Of a stretch of 64,000 nt of DNA, positions 16,487 to 24,322 are shown one piece after another. The notes beneath the pieces are model-generated. The model worked only from the letters and a program-made list of their open reading frames with translations. It did not search any database and had not been told where the DNA came from. The position numbers were made by a program, and so were the translations under genes. How positions within the stretch are numbered: position 1 is the stretch's first letter; every line of letters starts with the position of its first letter. The DNA is from JACVRW01 sp963734025. Lineage in GTDB: Bacteria > Actinomycetota > Thermoleophilia > Solirubrobacterales > Thermoleophilaceae. The stretch spans positions 1 to 64,000 of the forward strand of contig CAVTFR010000002.1 in the NCBI GenBank assembly GCA_963734025.1, read 5' to 3'.

Positions 16487-17254
16487 CTAGTCGGAGCGCT
16501 CCAGATCCACCACCAGCGCCGAGTGGTCGCTCAGGCCGCTGCGCCGCCAGTCGTGCGCGTAGGCGCTCGCCACAGGACGCAGGTCGTGGACGAGCACGTG
16601 GTCGAGTCGCCAGCCGCCACGGTCCTGCGGGAAGCGCCAGCTTGCCTCCCGCTCGCCGTACCCGTGCAGCGCGCGGAAGGCATCGACCCAGCCCTGCTCG
16701 CGCAACCCGTGGACGAGTGCGCTCTCGGCCCGGTGCCAGCGCTCGCCGCGCTCCGGACGCAGCCGGCCGGCGCTGTCGTGGGCGAAGGTGAGGACGGTTC
16801 CGTCGGGCAGTTCCCGGCGTGGCGTGTTGAGGTCGCCGCACAGGACGGTCGGGCTAGGCACTGCCTCCAGGTACGAGGCTACGGCGTCATGGGTCCGCAC
16901 CTTTGCCAGCTCCGGCGCCGGCGAGATCGGCGAGTGCAGATTCACGACCTCGATGTCGCCGAGGGCGCAACACAGGAGCCGCTCGGGCCATGGCACCTCG
17001 GGCGCCGGCAGCGGCCGCAGCGGCTCTCGCGCTGCGGTGAGCACTGACAGCCGCCGCCGGCCCGCAGGCGACGAGGAGGCCGGCGTCTGGATCGATGTCA
17101 ACCCCGCCGCGTCGAGCTCCTCTCGCCACAGCGGCAGCGTCCGCGCCGTCACCTCCTGCAGCGCCACAACGTCCGGCTCGACAGCGGCAAGGACCGCGGC
17201 CTGCTCGGCCTGGCGCGTCACCCGCCCCGCGACGTTCCAGGTTACGAGGCGCAC
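16487..17254 (-). CDS. endonuclease/exonuclease/phosphatase family protein
   Basis: 255 residues, GTG start. EEP-fold motifs are in order: RLVTWNVAGRV (Asn), VVALQEVTART (metal-binding Glu), VVNLHSPIS (His), LCGDLNTPRR (Asp/Asn pair), WRLDHVLVHDLRP (Asp), and SDHSALVVDL (catalytic His). This is the complete Mg-dependent ExoIII/DNase I-like active site. It could hydrolyse DNA (repair) or phosphoesters of lipids/sugars; no secretion signal is seen. It begins 6 bases after the NUDIX stop, so the two are surely co-transcribed. Confidence 0.85.
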   Translation of the reverse strand: MRLVTWNVAGRVTRQAEQAAVLAAVEPDVVALQEVTARTLPLWREELDAAGLTSIQTPASSSPAGRRRLSVLTAAREPLRPLPAPEVPWPERLLCCALGDIEVVNLHSPISPAPELAKVRTHDAVASYLEAVPSPTVLCGDLNTPRRELPDGTVLTFAHDSAGRLRPERGERWHRAESALVHGLREQGWVDAFRALHGYGEREASWRFPQDRGGWRLDHVLVHDLRPVASAYAHDWRRSGLSDHSALVVDLERSD

Positions 17255-17260
17255 CGGCGA

Positions 17261-17725
17261 TCAGAGCCCGAGCCGCTCCGCCAGCCGATCGACGAACTCG
17301 ACCTGCGCGGGGTTGAGCTTCTCGCGTGCCTCGTCGAGGCCGAACCAGCCTGCGCGGTCGACCTCGGGGAACTCGGCGGTGGTCCCCGAGCGCGGCGGCC
17401 ACTCCATCGAGAACGTGTTGCTGGAGATCGAGTCGGCATCGAGGTCGCCCTCCGCCGCCCAGGCGGTAACGAGCTTGCCGCTGCGCTGCTCGACGCTGCC
17501 GAGGTCGAGCGGCTCCGCGGGGTCGAGCGCCGTGCCGGTCTCCTCCTCGAACTCGCGCAGGGCGCACGCGAGCGGGTCCTCGGTGTCGTCGTACTCGCCC
17601 TTCGGGATCGACCATACGCCGGCGTCCTTGCGCGCCCAGAAGGGCCCGCCGGGGTGCACGAGCAGGACCTCCGGGGCATCGCCCGCGAGCCTGTAGAGGA
17701 GGATTCCCGCGCTGCGTCTCGGCAC
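17261..17725 (-). CDS. NUDIX hydrolase
   Basis: 154 residues from the GTG at 17725 (VPRRSAGILLYRLAG). The Nudix box is complete: GEYDDTEDPLACALREFEEETG (G-x5-E-x7-REFEEETG), with WARKDAGVWSIPKGE before it. This arrangement (FWARKD..WSIPKGE) is that of the diadenosine-polyphosphate/NTP pyrophosphohydrolases with a 'PKG' motif. Upstream in-frame codons to 17854 read as antisense-type low-complexity Arg and overlap the ROK gene, so they were excluded. The start lies four bases after the ROK stop. A housecleaning role is likely, unrelated to xylose except by transcription. Confidence 0.85.
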   Translation of the reverse strand: MPRRSAGILLYRLAGDAPEVLLVHPGGPFWARKDAGVWSIPKGEYDDTEDPLACALREFEEETGTALDPAEPLDLGSVEQRSGKLVTAWAAEGDLDADSISSNTFSMEWPPRSGTTAEFPEVDRAGWFGLDEAREKLNPAQVEFVDRLAERLGL

Positions 17726-17729
17726 GGGC

Positions 17730-18941
17730 TCAGCCGGCGACGGATAGCGCGCGGGCGCCGAGCGCCGCCGGATCGTCGAGCGCCTGGCGGCGCGACAGTG
17801 CCACCGCCCCGCGAACGGCCGCCTCGCCTCCGAGCCGCGCCGCCACCACGGCACAGCCCGAACCGTCGCCGGCGAGCAGGCGATTGTGGAGCTCGTTCTC
17901 GATCGGCTCGCGTAGCCACTCCGTGAGCGGCGCGAAGTACCCGCCCAACAGCAGCGCCTCGGGATTCAGCAGGTTGACGGCCGCCGCCGCGGCGATCCCC
18001 AGCGTGTGGCCCACCTGGCTGAGCGCCTCGAGCGTCTTCGCGCGCCCCTCGCGCGCGGACTCGGCGAGCATCGCGCCCGGCCACTCCGGCCGCGAGCCCG
18101 GGCAGCGCACGCGCGAGTCCCAGCCGGCGAGGCGCAGGATCGCGTCCTGGCCGGCGAGCCGCTCGAGGCAGCCGCGCGCGCCGCACGGACAGGGCGGCCC
18201 GTAGGCGTCGATGGTGAGATGCCCGATCTCGCCGCCGAAGCCGCGCGCGCCGCGGAAGAGATCGCCGCCGATCACGATCCCGGCGCCGATGCCGACCTCG
18301 CCAGAGATGTAGACGAAGTCGCGCAGCCCCATGCCGGCGCCCTCGGTGAGCTCGGCGAGCGCCCCCAGGTTCGCCTCGTTCTCGACCGTGACCGAGCCGA
18401 GGCTCTCGCTCAGCATCTGCTCGACGGGCACGTCCTCCCAATGCAGGTTGGGCGCGACGATCAGCCCGCCGTCGCGATCGACGATGCCCGGCACCGCGAC
18501 CGTGACCGCCGCCGGCCGCCGGCCCTCGGCGAAGTGCTGGTCGAGCGCCTGCCGGGCGAGCAGCTCGAGGCGCGACAGCACGCGCTCCGGCCGGTCGCGG
18601 TTGTCGCTCGCGACGAACGACCGGTGCAGGACGAGCCCGCCCAGGTCGGCCGCCCACACCGCCAGGTAGTCGACGTTCACCTCCAGCCCGAGCACGAACG
18701 GGCTGCGCGGGTCGAGCTCGACGTTCTGCGCCGGCCGCCCGACCGCCCCCGGTCGCTCGTGCCCCGATTCGCAGACGAGGCCCAGGTCGCTGAGCTCCGC
18801 CACCAGGCTCGAGACCGTGCTCTTGTTCAGGCCGGTTTCCGCCGACAGTGTCGCGCGCGAGCGCGGCCCGCGCTCGGCGAGCTCGCGCAGCAGGAGGCTG
18901 AGGTTGTGCCGGCGTACGTCGTGCGGGTCGGCAGGCTTCAT
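17730..18941 (-). CDS. ROK-family transcriptional repressor (XylR-like)
   Basis: 403 residues. N-terminal winged HTH (HNLSLLLRELAERGPRSRATLSAETGLNKSTVSSLVAEL), then the ROK sugar-binding/kinase-like fold with GLEVNVDYLAVWAADLGG, the ExGxG-like GEVGIGAGIVIGGDLFRG and a zinc-binding CPCGARGCLE motif. This is the XylR/NagC architecture: a sugar-responsive DNA-binding repressor. Its ATG overlaps the natural xylA stop (ATGA). It sits between xylA and NUDIX, and a XylR-type operator lies upstream of xylA, so it very likely represses the xylA/xylB pair until xylose binds. As sequenced, a frameshift in xylA fuses the two reading frames. Confidence 0.92.
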   Translation of the reverse strand: MKPADPHDVRRHNLSLLLRELAERGPRSRATLSAETGLNKSTVSSLVAELSDLGLVCESGHERPGAVGRPAQNVELDPRSPFVLGLEVNVDYLAVWAADLGGLVLHRSFVASDNRDRPERVLSRLELLARQALDQHFAEGRRPAAVTVAVPGIVDRDGGLIVAPNLHWEDVPVEQMLSESLGSVTVENEANLGALAELTEGAGMGLRDFVYISGEVGIGAGIVIGGDLFRGARGFGGEIGHLTIDAYGPPCPCGARGCLERLAGQDAILRLAGWDSRVRCPGSRPEWPGAMLAESAREGRAKTLEALSQVGHTLGIAAAAAVNLLNPEALLLGGYFAPLTEWLREPIENELHNRLLAGDGSGCAVVAARLGGEAAVRGAVALSRRQALDDPAALGARALSVAG

Positions 18942-20132
18942 CGAAGGCCGAGCACCAGATCCACTACCAGCTGGTCCAGGCGCTCGTTGAACGTCTCCCG
19001 CGCGCGCAGCGCCTCGAGGTCGTGCTGTCTCGGCCAGCAGCGCGTCGGCCGCCTCGCGCGAGTAGGGGCCGACCGTGTCGAGCGCGAGCTCGGGAACCTT
19101 CGCCTCCTCGAGCACGGCCTGAATCTCGGCGTCTTCGTTCATCTGCGCCGCCCGCTGGCGCAGCGCCAGATACGTGCGCATGCAGCCGGACGCGAAGTCC
19201 CAGATGCCCTCCTCGGCCTCGACCCGCAGCGGACGGGCGTCGAAGTGACGCACTCCGTCGTAGCCCGAGTCCTCGAGCAGCTTCACGAGGAACAGGCCGT
19301 CCTTCACGCCGACCGCTCCGAAGCGGAAATCCTGGTCGTAGCGGCCGATGCGCTGGCCGTTCAGATCTATGTGGAACAGCTTGCCGGCCCATAGCGCCTG
19401 CGCCACGGCGTGGAGGAAGCTGAGTCCAGCCATGGTCTCGTGCGCCACCTCGGGGTTGACGCCGACCATCTCGGGATGGCCGAGCCGCTCGATGAAAGCG
19501 AGCGCGTGGCCCACCGTCGGCAGGAAGATGTCGCCGCGCGGCTCGTTCGGCTTGGGCTCGATCCCGAAGCGCATGTCGTAGCCGCGGTCGATCACGTACT
19601 CACAGCAGAAGTCGACGGCCTCCCGGTAGCGCTCGAGCGCGTCGCGCGCGGGCTTCGCGGCGTCCGCCTCGACTCCCTCGCGGCCGCCCCAGAACACGTA
19701 GATGGGAGCACCCAGCTCGGCGCCCAGATCGATGCCGCGCAGGGTTTTCTGCAGGGCGACGCGGCGCACGTCGCGATCGTTCGAGGTGAAGGCGCCGTCC
19801 TTGAACACGGGGTCAGCGAACAGGTTGGTGGTGGCCATCGAGACCTTCATGCCGGTCTCGTCGAGCGCGTTGCGGAAGCTTGTGAGGATGCGCTCGCGCT
19901 CACCGGCATCGGTGCCGCGCGGGATGAGGTCGTTGTCGTGGAAGCACACCCCGTAGGCGCCGAGCTCGGCGAGCTTGCGAACCGTCTCGGACGGGTCGAG
20001 GCCCGGACGCGTCGGCTCCCCGAACGGGTCGTTCCCCTTATGACCGACCGTCCAGAGCCCGAACGTGAACTTGTGCTCTGGGCGCGGCGTCAGATCGAGC
20101 GCTTCCGCGCTCACCTCAGTCTCCGTTGCCAT
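18938..20132 (-). pseudogene. xylA: xylose isomerase, one-base frameshift near the 3' end
   Basis: ATG at 20132 (MATETEVSAEALDLTP) preceded by GAGAGGGGAGAG. Xylose isomerase motifs: FHDNDLIPRGTDAGER (catalytic His), YVFWGGREGVE, FGIEPKPNEPRGDIFLPT (metal Glu), VGVNPEVAHETMAGL, FHIDLNGQRIGRYDQDFRFG and GVRHFDARP. It converts xylose to xylulose (also glucose to fructose). Near 19025 one extra base shifts the frame. Without it the protein ends HDLEALRARETFNERLDQLV...LGLR at a TGA overlapping the ROK start, 397 residues, the class I length. With it, xylA reads straight into the ROK gene (about 800 residues). The error may be in the sequence rather than in the organism. Divergent from xylB, with a shared XylR-like operator. 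Confidence 0.88.
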
Positions 20133-20160
20133 CTCTCCCCTCTCGCTGCGACCGTTGCAA

Positions 20161-20185
20161 TTAGTCCGTGATCGCAACAAACTAG
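20161..20185. promoter_or_regulatory. XylR-type (ROK) operator between xylA and xylB
   Basis: TTAGTCCGTG, five bases, AACAAACTAG. The two 10-bp arms are inverted (7 to 9 matches each to the TTAGTTTGTT / AACAAACTAA consensus of the Bacillus XylR operator) and have the same 10-5-10 geometry. It starts 28 bases before the xylA ATG in the 89-bp divergent space, fitting control of both promoters by the neighbouring ROK protein. Confidence 0.8.
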
Positions 20186-20221
20186 ACGCGCCTTGCACGC
20201 CGGTCAACGAATTGCGCACGA

Positions 20222-21658
20222 ATGAGCCCACTCGTCGCGGGAGTCGACTGCTCGACGCAGGGCACGAAGGTGCTGCTGGTCGATCCCGAGAGCGGATCGG
20301 TCGAGGCCGACGGCCGCGCGCCGCACAGCGTCACGGGCTCGGGAGGCGCGCGCGAGACCGACCCGGAGGTCTGGTGGGAGGCGCTGCGGACCGCGCTCGC
20401 GGAGACGGGCAGGGCGGGCGAGGTGGGCGCCATCTCGATCGCCGGGCAGCAGCATGGGCTCGTCGTGACGGGCGCGGACGCGCGCCCGCTGCGCCCCGCG
20501 ATCCTCTGGAACGACACCCGCTCGGCCCCCGAGGCAAGGGAGCTCACCGAGGCGCTCGGCGGCCCGGCCGAATGGGCGGAGCGGATCGGGCTCGTGCCGG
20601 TGCCTTCGTTCACGGCCACCCGCTGGACCTGGCTGCGCGCCCATGAGCCCGAGACGGCGGCTGCAGCGCGCGCGGTCCGGCTCCCCCACGACTTCCTGAC
20701 CGAGCGGCTCAGCGGCCGTGGCGCCACCGACCGCGGCGACGCCTCGGGCACCGCCTGGTGGTCGACCCGCGACGAGCGCTACGCCGAGGAGGTGCTCGAG
20801 CTGATCGAGCTCGACGCAGCGCTGCTCCCGGACGTGCTCGGCCCGGCCGAGACGGCGGGCGAGGTGAGCCCGAGCGCGGCAGCCCGGCTCGGCCTACCCG
20901 CCGGCGCCGTGGTCGGCCCCGGCACCGGCGACAACATGGGCGCGGCGCTCGGCCTCGGCGCCGCGCCCGGCCAGCCCGTCGTGAGCCTCGGGACCTCGGG
21001 CACCGCGTATGCGGTGATGGACGAGCGCACGGTCGACCCGAGCGGCACTGTGGCGGGCTTCGCCGACGCGAGCGGGCGCTTCCTGCCGCTGACCGCGACG
21101 CTCAACGCCACACTCGCGGTGGACCGGATCGCGGAGTGGCTCGGCCTCGACCGCGGAGCGGCCGCCGAGCGAACCGAGGTCGTCGTCCTCCCCTACCTCG
21201 ACGGCGAGCGCACGCCGAACCTGCCCCGCGCGGCCGGCATGATCGCCGGGCTGCGCCACTCGACCAGCCGCGAGGAGATTCTGCTGGCGGCCTACGAGGG
21301 CGCGGCCGCGTCGCTAGTCGAGGCGCTCGAGCAGCTCTCGCAGCTCGGCTCCGGCCTCGATCCGGACGCCCCGCTGATCCTGATCGGCGGCGGGGCCCGC
21401 GGCGAGGTCTGGCAGCGGACGGTCGCGCGCCTGGCCCACAGGCGCGTCCTGGTGCCGGACGCGGACGAGCTGGTCGCGCTGGGCGCCGCCGTGCAGGCGG
21501 CGGCCTGCCTGTCGAGCGACCCGCCTGACGAGGTGGCGCGGCGCTGGGCGAAGAGCGCGGGCACCGAGATCGAGCCGCCCGCCAAGCGCGACACCGTGGC
21601 GCTCGAGCGCATCCGCGCCGCCCGCGAGGCGACGCTCGCGCTTCACGAGGGCGGCTGA
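20222..21658 (+). CDS. xylB: xylulokinase (FGGY family)
   Basis: 478 residues. FGGY kinase features: phosphate-1 loop GVDCSTQGTKVLLVD, ISIAGQQHGLVV, ILWNDTR, the catalytic-base region GPGTGDNMGAALG, VSLGTSGTAYAV, and C-terminal ATP-binding ILIGGGARGEVWQRTVA. SIAGQQHG and LWNDxR are the XylB diagnostic pair. It phosphorylates D-xylulose to xylulose 5-phosphate for the pentose phosphate pathway, following xylose isomerase. It is divergent from xylA and shares the XylR-like operator. The 3' end overlaps the convergent MFS gene by 16 bases. No xylose transporter lies in the window, though the adjacent MFS is of a drug-pump type. Confidence 0.95.
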   Translation: MSPLVAGVDCSTQGTKVLLVDPESGSVEADGRAPHSVTGSGGARETDPEVWWEALRTALAETGRAGEVGAISIAGQQHGLVVTGADARPLRPAILWNDTRSAPEARELTEALGGPAEWAERIGLVPVPSFTATRWTWLRAHEPETAAAARAVRLPHDFLTERLSGRGATDRGDASGTAWWSTRDERYAEEVLELIELDAALLPDVLGPAETAGEVSPSAAARLGLPAGAVVGPGTGDNMGAALGLGAAPGQPVVSLGTSGTAYAVMDERTVDPSGTVAGFADASGRFLPLTATLNATLAVDRIAEWLGLDRGAAAERTEVVVLPYLDGERTPNLPRAAGMIAGLRHSTSREEILLAAYEGAAASLVEALEQLSQLGSGLDPDAPLILIGGGARGEVWQRTVARLAHRRVLVPDADELVALGAAVQAAACLSSDPPDEVARRWAKSAGTEIEPPAKRDTVALERIRAAREATLALHEGG

Positions 21659-23199
21659 GCGGCCCCCTCGGGCGTCGCCCGCGGGCGCAGCAGCGAGCCG
21701 CCCACGGAGAGGACCGAGACCAGCAGGCCGACCAGCGCGAGAGCGGCCACGAGCCGGAATGCCCACTGCATGCCGGCGGCGAACGCCTCGCGGATCAGCT
21801 CGAGGATGCGGTCGGCGACAGCCCGCGGGAAGCGCGCCAGTATCTCCGCAGAGGACTCGGTGCCGGCGAGCGCGCCGTGCAGCGTGTCGATCTCCTTGTC
21901 GTCGAGTCGCCCGCCGGCGAGGTTGCGCTGCAGGCTGTCCTCGCTTGCGGTCACGAACACGGTCGTGGTGAGCCCGAGCCCAATCGAGCCGCCGGCCACC
22001 TGGAACATGTAGACGATGCCGCCCGCGAGGCTCGAGCGCGACGGGTCGAGGGCGGTGACCGCGGCGGTGGTGATCGACGAGTAGAAGAGGCCGACGCCGA
22101 TACCCAGAACGACCATGCCCGGCACCAGCGCGCCATAGCCCGAATCGCGCTCTATCAGGGAGATGAGAAACGCGCCGAGTGTGAGGCAGGTCGCTCCGGC
22201 GCTCACGATCAGCTTCGGCCCCAGCCGGTTGTAGAGGCCGCCCGCCACGAACGACGTGACCGCGAACACGGCCATCATCGGCAGCAGGCCGGCGCCGGCC
22301 TCGAGCGGGCTGTCGCCGAGGATCTTCTGGAAGAACTGCGGCAGGAACAGCAGCGCGGCGAAGAAAACCGCGGACATCATCAGCGTCGCGATGCAGGCGG
22401 CGCGGAAGCCCGGGTTGCCGATCACGTCGCGAGGAATCAGGGCCCACGTGCCCGCCCGCCGCTCGACCAGGCCGAAGGCCAAGAGCATCAGGACGCAGAC
22501 GGCGAACAGGCCGAGGATGCGCGGGTCGGTCCAGCCCCAGTCCGTGACTTGGTCGAGCGCGATCAGCAGCGCGACGAGGCCGACGGTGAGGGTGGCGATG
22601 CCGGGGTAGTCGATGCGATCGCGCCCTGTCGGCGTTCCCGGCGGGATCGCGCGCCAGGTCGCGAAGCACGCGATCGCCGCGATCGGCAGGTTGAGGAAGA
22701 GCACCCAGCGCCAGCTGAGCGCGTCGGTCAGGAAGCCGCCGAGCAGCGGGCCCGCGGCGTTGCCGAAGCCCGCCACGCCGATGATCAGGCCGCCCGCCAG
22801 CCCGGCCTTGTCGGCGGGCAGCGCGTCGTAGGTCATACCGAGGACGGCCGGCCACATGATCGCGCCGCCGATGCCCATCAGCGCGCGGCAGCCGATCAGC
22901 CACCAGACGTCCTGGGCGACGCCGGCGAGCAGCGAGAACACCGCGAAGATGCCCGCCCCGATGAAGAACAGCCGGCGCCGGCCGAACATGTCAGCGAGCC
23001 GGCCGCCCGTGACGATCAGGACTCCGAAGACGAGCGCATAGGCGTTGATGACCCACTGCACCGTGCTGACGTCCGAGTCGAAATCGTTCTCGATCTCGGG
23101 CAGCGCCACGCTCAGCGCGGTGATGTCGTTGGCGATGACGAACACGGCGAGCGCCATCGCCCCGAGGGCCAGCAGGGTGCCTCGCTCAAGGCCGCCCAT
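21643..23199 (-). CDS. DHA2-family MFS efflux pump
   Basis: 518 residues. The first helix has FVIANDITALSVALPEIENDF, close to the DHA2 motif D1, followed by VQWVINAYALVFGVLIVTGGRLADMFGRRRLFFIG (motif A). Roughly 14 TM helices, with a periplasmic extension between the last two (~residues 410-470), as usual for this group. It probably exports drugs or metabolites by proton antiport. It is convergent with xylB and overlaps it by 16 bases. It does not have the sugar-porter motifs, so I do not call it a xylose transporter. Confidence 0.9.
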   Translation of the reverse strand: MGGLERGTLLALGAMALAVFVIANDITALSVALPEIENDFDSDVSTVQWVINAYALVFGVLIVTGGRLADMFGRRRLFFIGAGIFAVFSLLAGVAQDVWWLIGCRALMGIGGAIMWPAVLGMTYDALPADKAGLAGGLIIGVAGFGNAAGPLLGGFLTDALSWRWVLFLNLPIAAIACFATWRAIPPGTPTGRDRIDYPGIATLTVGLVALLIALDQVTDWGWTDPRILGLFAVCVLMLLAFGLVERRAGTWALIPRDVIGNPGFRAACIATLMMSAVFFAALLFLPQFFQKILGDSPLEAGAGLLPMMAVFAVTSFVAGGLYNRLGPKLIVSAGATCLTLGAFLISLIERDSGYGALVPGMVVLGIGVGLFYSSITTAAVTALDPSRSSLAGGIVYMFQVAGGSIGLGLTTTVFVTASEDSLQRNLAGGRLDDKEIDTLHGALAGTESSAEILARFPRAVADRILELIREAFAAGMQWAFRLVAALALVGLLVSVLSVGGSLLRPRATPEGAAQPPS

Positions 23200-23294
23200 C
23201 GGTTGCCACGGTATCGCGGCCGGCGGGCCCGCGCGAGGGTTTCAGGCCGCCGCCGGAGCCCGTCCTCGATGCGCCCCGCCGCGCTGACGGACTG

Positions 23295-24170
23295 CTACAG
23301 GTCCTCGGCCGCGAAGGTGTCGCAGTCGCCCGGCTCGCCGCGCTCGCGGCCGCGCTCGAACCAGCGCGCGCGCTGCTCCGAGCTGCCGTGCGTGAACGAG
23401 TCGGGGTTGATGCTGCCCCCGGCGCCCGCCTGCAGGCGGTCGTCGCCGACCGCCTCCGAGGCCGTGATCGCCTCCTCGATGTCGCCCTCGTCGAGCTCCT
23501 CGAAGACGGTGCTCGCCCAGACGCCGGCGTAGCAGTCGGCCTGGAGCTCGAGCCGCACGGACAGCTCGTTTCGATCGCCCGGGTTCTGGCTCTGCAGGCG
23601 TCTGACCTCGTCCGACGTGCCGAGCTGTTGCTGCACGTGATGACCGACCTCGTGCGCGATCACGTATGCCCAGGCGAAGTCGCCCGGGGCACCCAGCTGC
23701 TGCTCCATGGCGTTCCAGAAGGACAGGTCGATGTAGACACGCTGGTCGGCCGGGCAGTAGAAGGGCCCGACCGCCGACGAGGCGCTGCCGCACCCGGTCG
23801 ACACTCCGCCGCGGTAGAGCACGAGCTTGGCGCGCTCGTACGGCCGGCCGGCGCGCTGGAAGATCTCCTCCCAGGTGTCCTGCACGCGGATGAACACATA
23901 GGAGCTGAAGTCCTTCAGGTCGCGCTCCGGATCCTGGGCCGCCGGGATCTCCTGGGCGTCGCCCGCCTGCGGCGTCTGACCGAACTGGTTGTCGACGCCG
24001 AACGCCGATCCACCGCTGCCTCCGCCGCCGAGCAGCTGGATGACAAGGAAGATCAGTACGCCCGCGACGCCGAGGCCGCCGGGGATCGCCATGCGGCCGC
24101 CCGGCATCCCGCCGCCCCCGCCGCGGGCGTCGATGACGTCCCCGCTCTTGCCTGGCCGACGCCAGCGCAT
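23295..24170 (-). CDS. ypfJ: YpfJ-like neutral zinc metallopeptidase
   Basis: 291 residues. N-terminal MRWRRPGKSGDVIDARGGGGG, one TM helix (LGVAGVLIFLVIQLLGGG, ~32-49), then the extracytoplasmic peptidase domain. The zinc motif HEVGH is at His173-His177 (YVIAHEVGHHVQ), and the family blocks GCGSASSAVGPFYCPADQRVYIDLSFW and ELQADCYAGVWA (third ligand region) and GSSEQRARWFERG are all present. This is the putative neutral zinc metallopeptidase (YpfJ) family, membrane-anchored with unknown substrate. A gene encoding a 21-residue peptide lies divergently 86 bases away, with an inverted repeat between them. Confidence 0.92.
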   Translation of the reverse strand: MRWRRPGKSGDVIDARGGGGGMPGGRMAIPGGLGVAGVLIFLVIQLLGGGGSGGSAFGVDNQFGQTPQAGDAQEIPAAQDPERDLKDFSSYVFIRVQDTWEEIFQRAGRPYERAKLVLYRGGVSTGCGSASSAVGPFYCPADQRVYIDLSFWNAMEQQLGAPGDFAWAYVIAHEVGHHVQQQLGTSDEVRRLQSQNPGDRNELSVRLELQADCYAGVWASTVFEELDEGDIEEAITASEAVGDDRLQAGAGGSINPDSFTHGSSEQRARWFERGRERGEPGDCDTFAAEDL

Positions 24171-24187
24171 GGGGCATTCTTACTCCA

Positions 24188-24242
24188 CAACTGGTTTGCG
24201 CCGCCCACGACCGGCAATGAGGATGGAGTCAACAACCAGTTG
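24188..24242. repeat. inverted repeat between ypfJ and peptide gene
   Basis: CAACTGGTT (24188-24196) and AACCAGTTG (24234-24242) form a perfect 9-bp inverted pair, both flanked by CTCC/GGAG, 37 bases apart, in the divergent promoter region. Either two regulator sites or a long-loop hairpin; the second arm runs into the ribosome site of the peptide gene, so pairing could mask it. Confidence 0.5.
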
Positions 24243-24256
24243 GAGGGAAGAGGCGC

Positions 24257-24322
24257 GTGTACATAGGTGTGGGAACGATCATCGTCATCCTGCTGATCGT
24301 GATCCTGATCCTGCTGCTCTAG
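24257..24322 (+). CDS. 21-residue hydrophobic peptide
   Basis: GTG start with an excellent ribosome site (GGAGGGAAG) at about nine bases. It encodes MYIGVGTIIVILLIVILILL plus one Leu and a TAG stop: a single uncharged transmembrane helix. Very short membrane peptides of this form are missed by gene finders. The stop region overlaps the convergent DUF6929-like gene by 38 bases, which lowers confidence slightly. The role could be to modulate a membrane protein, but nothing ties it to a partner apart from the divergent ypfJ gene. Confidence 0.5.
   Translation: MYIGVGTIIVILLIVILILLL

Noticed and set aside
19019..19035. Programmed ribosomal frameshift in xylA
   Set aside because: No slippery heptamer or stimulatory hairpin near the shift. 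A sequence error or real mutation is simpler.
18006..19394. 462-codon plus-strand frame opposite ROK/xylA
   Set aside because: Arg/Ala-rich antisense shadow; xylA and ROK motifs are on the minus strand.
20222..23199. Xylose transporter role for the MFS gene next to xylB
   Set aside because: The MFS has DHA2 motifs (14 TM, drug/metabolite export), not the sugar-porter signature; it is convergent with xylB.
21877..23532. 551-codon plus-strand frame opposite the MFS gene
   Set aside because: Low-complexity charged sequence, no motifs; the opposite strand has a complete DHA2 pump.
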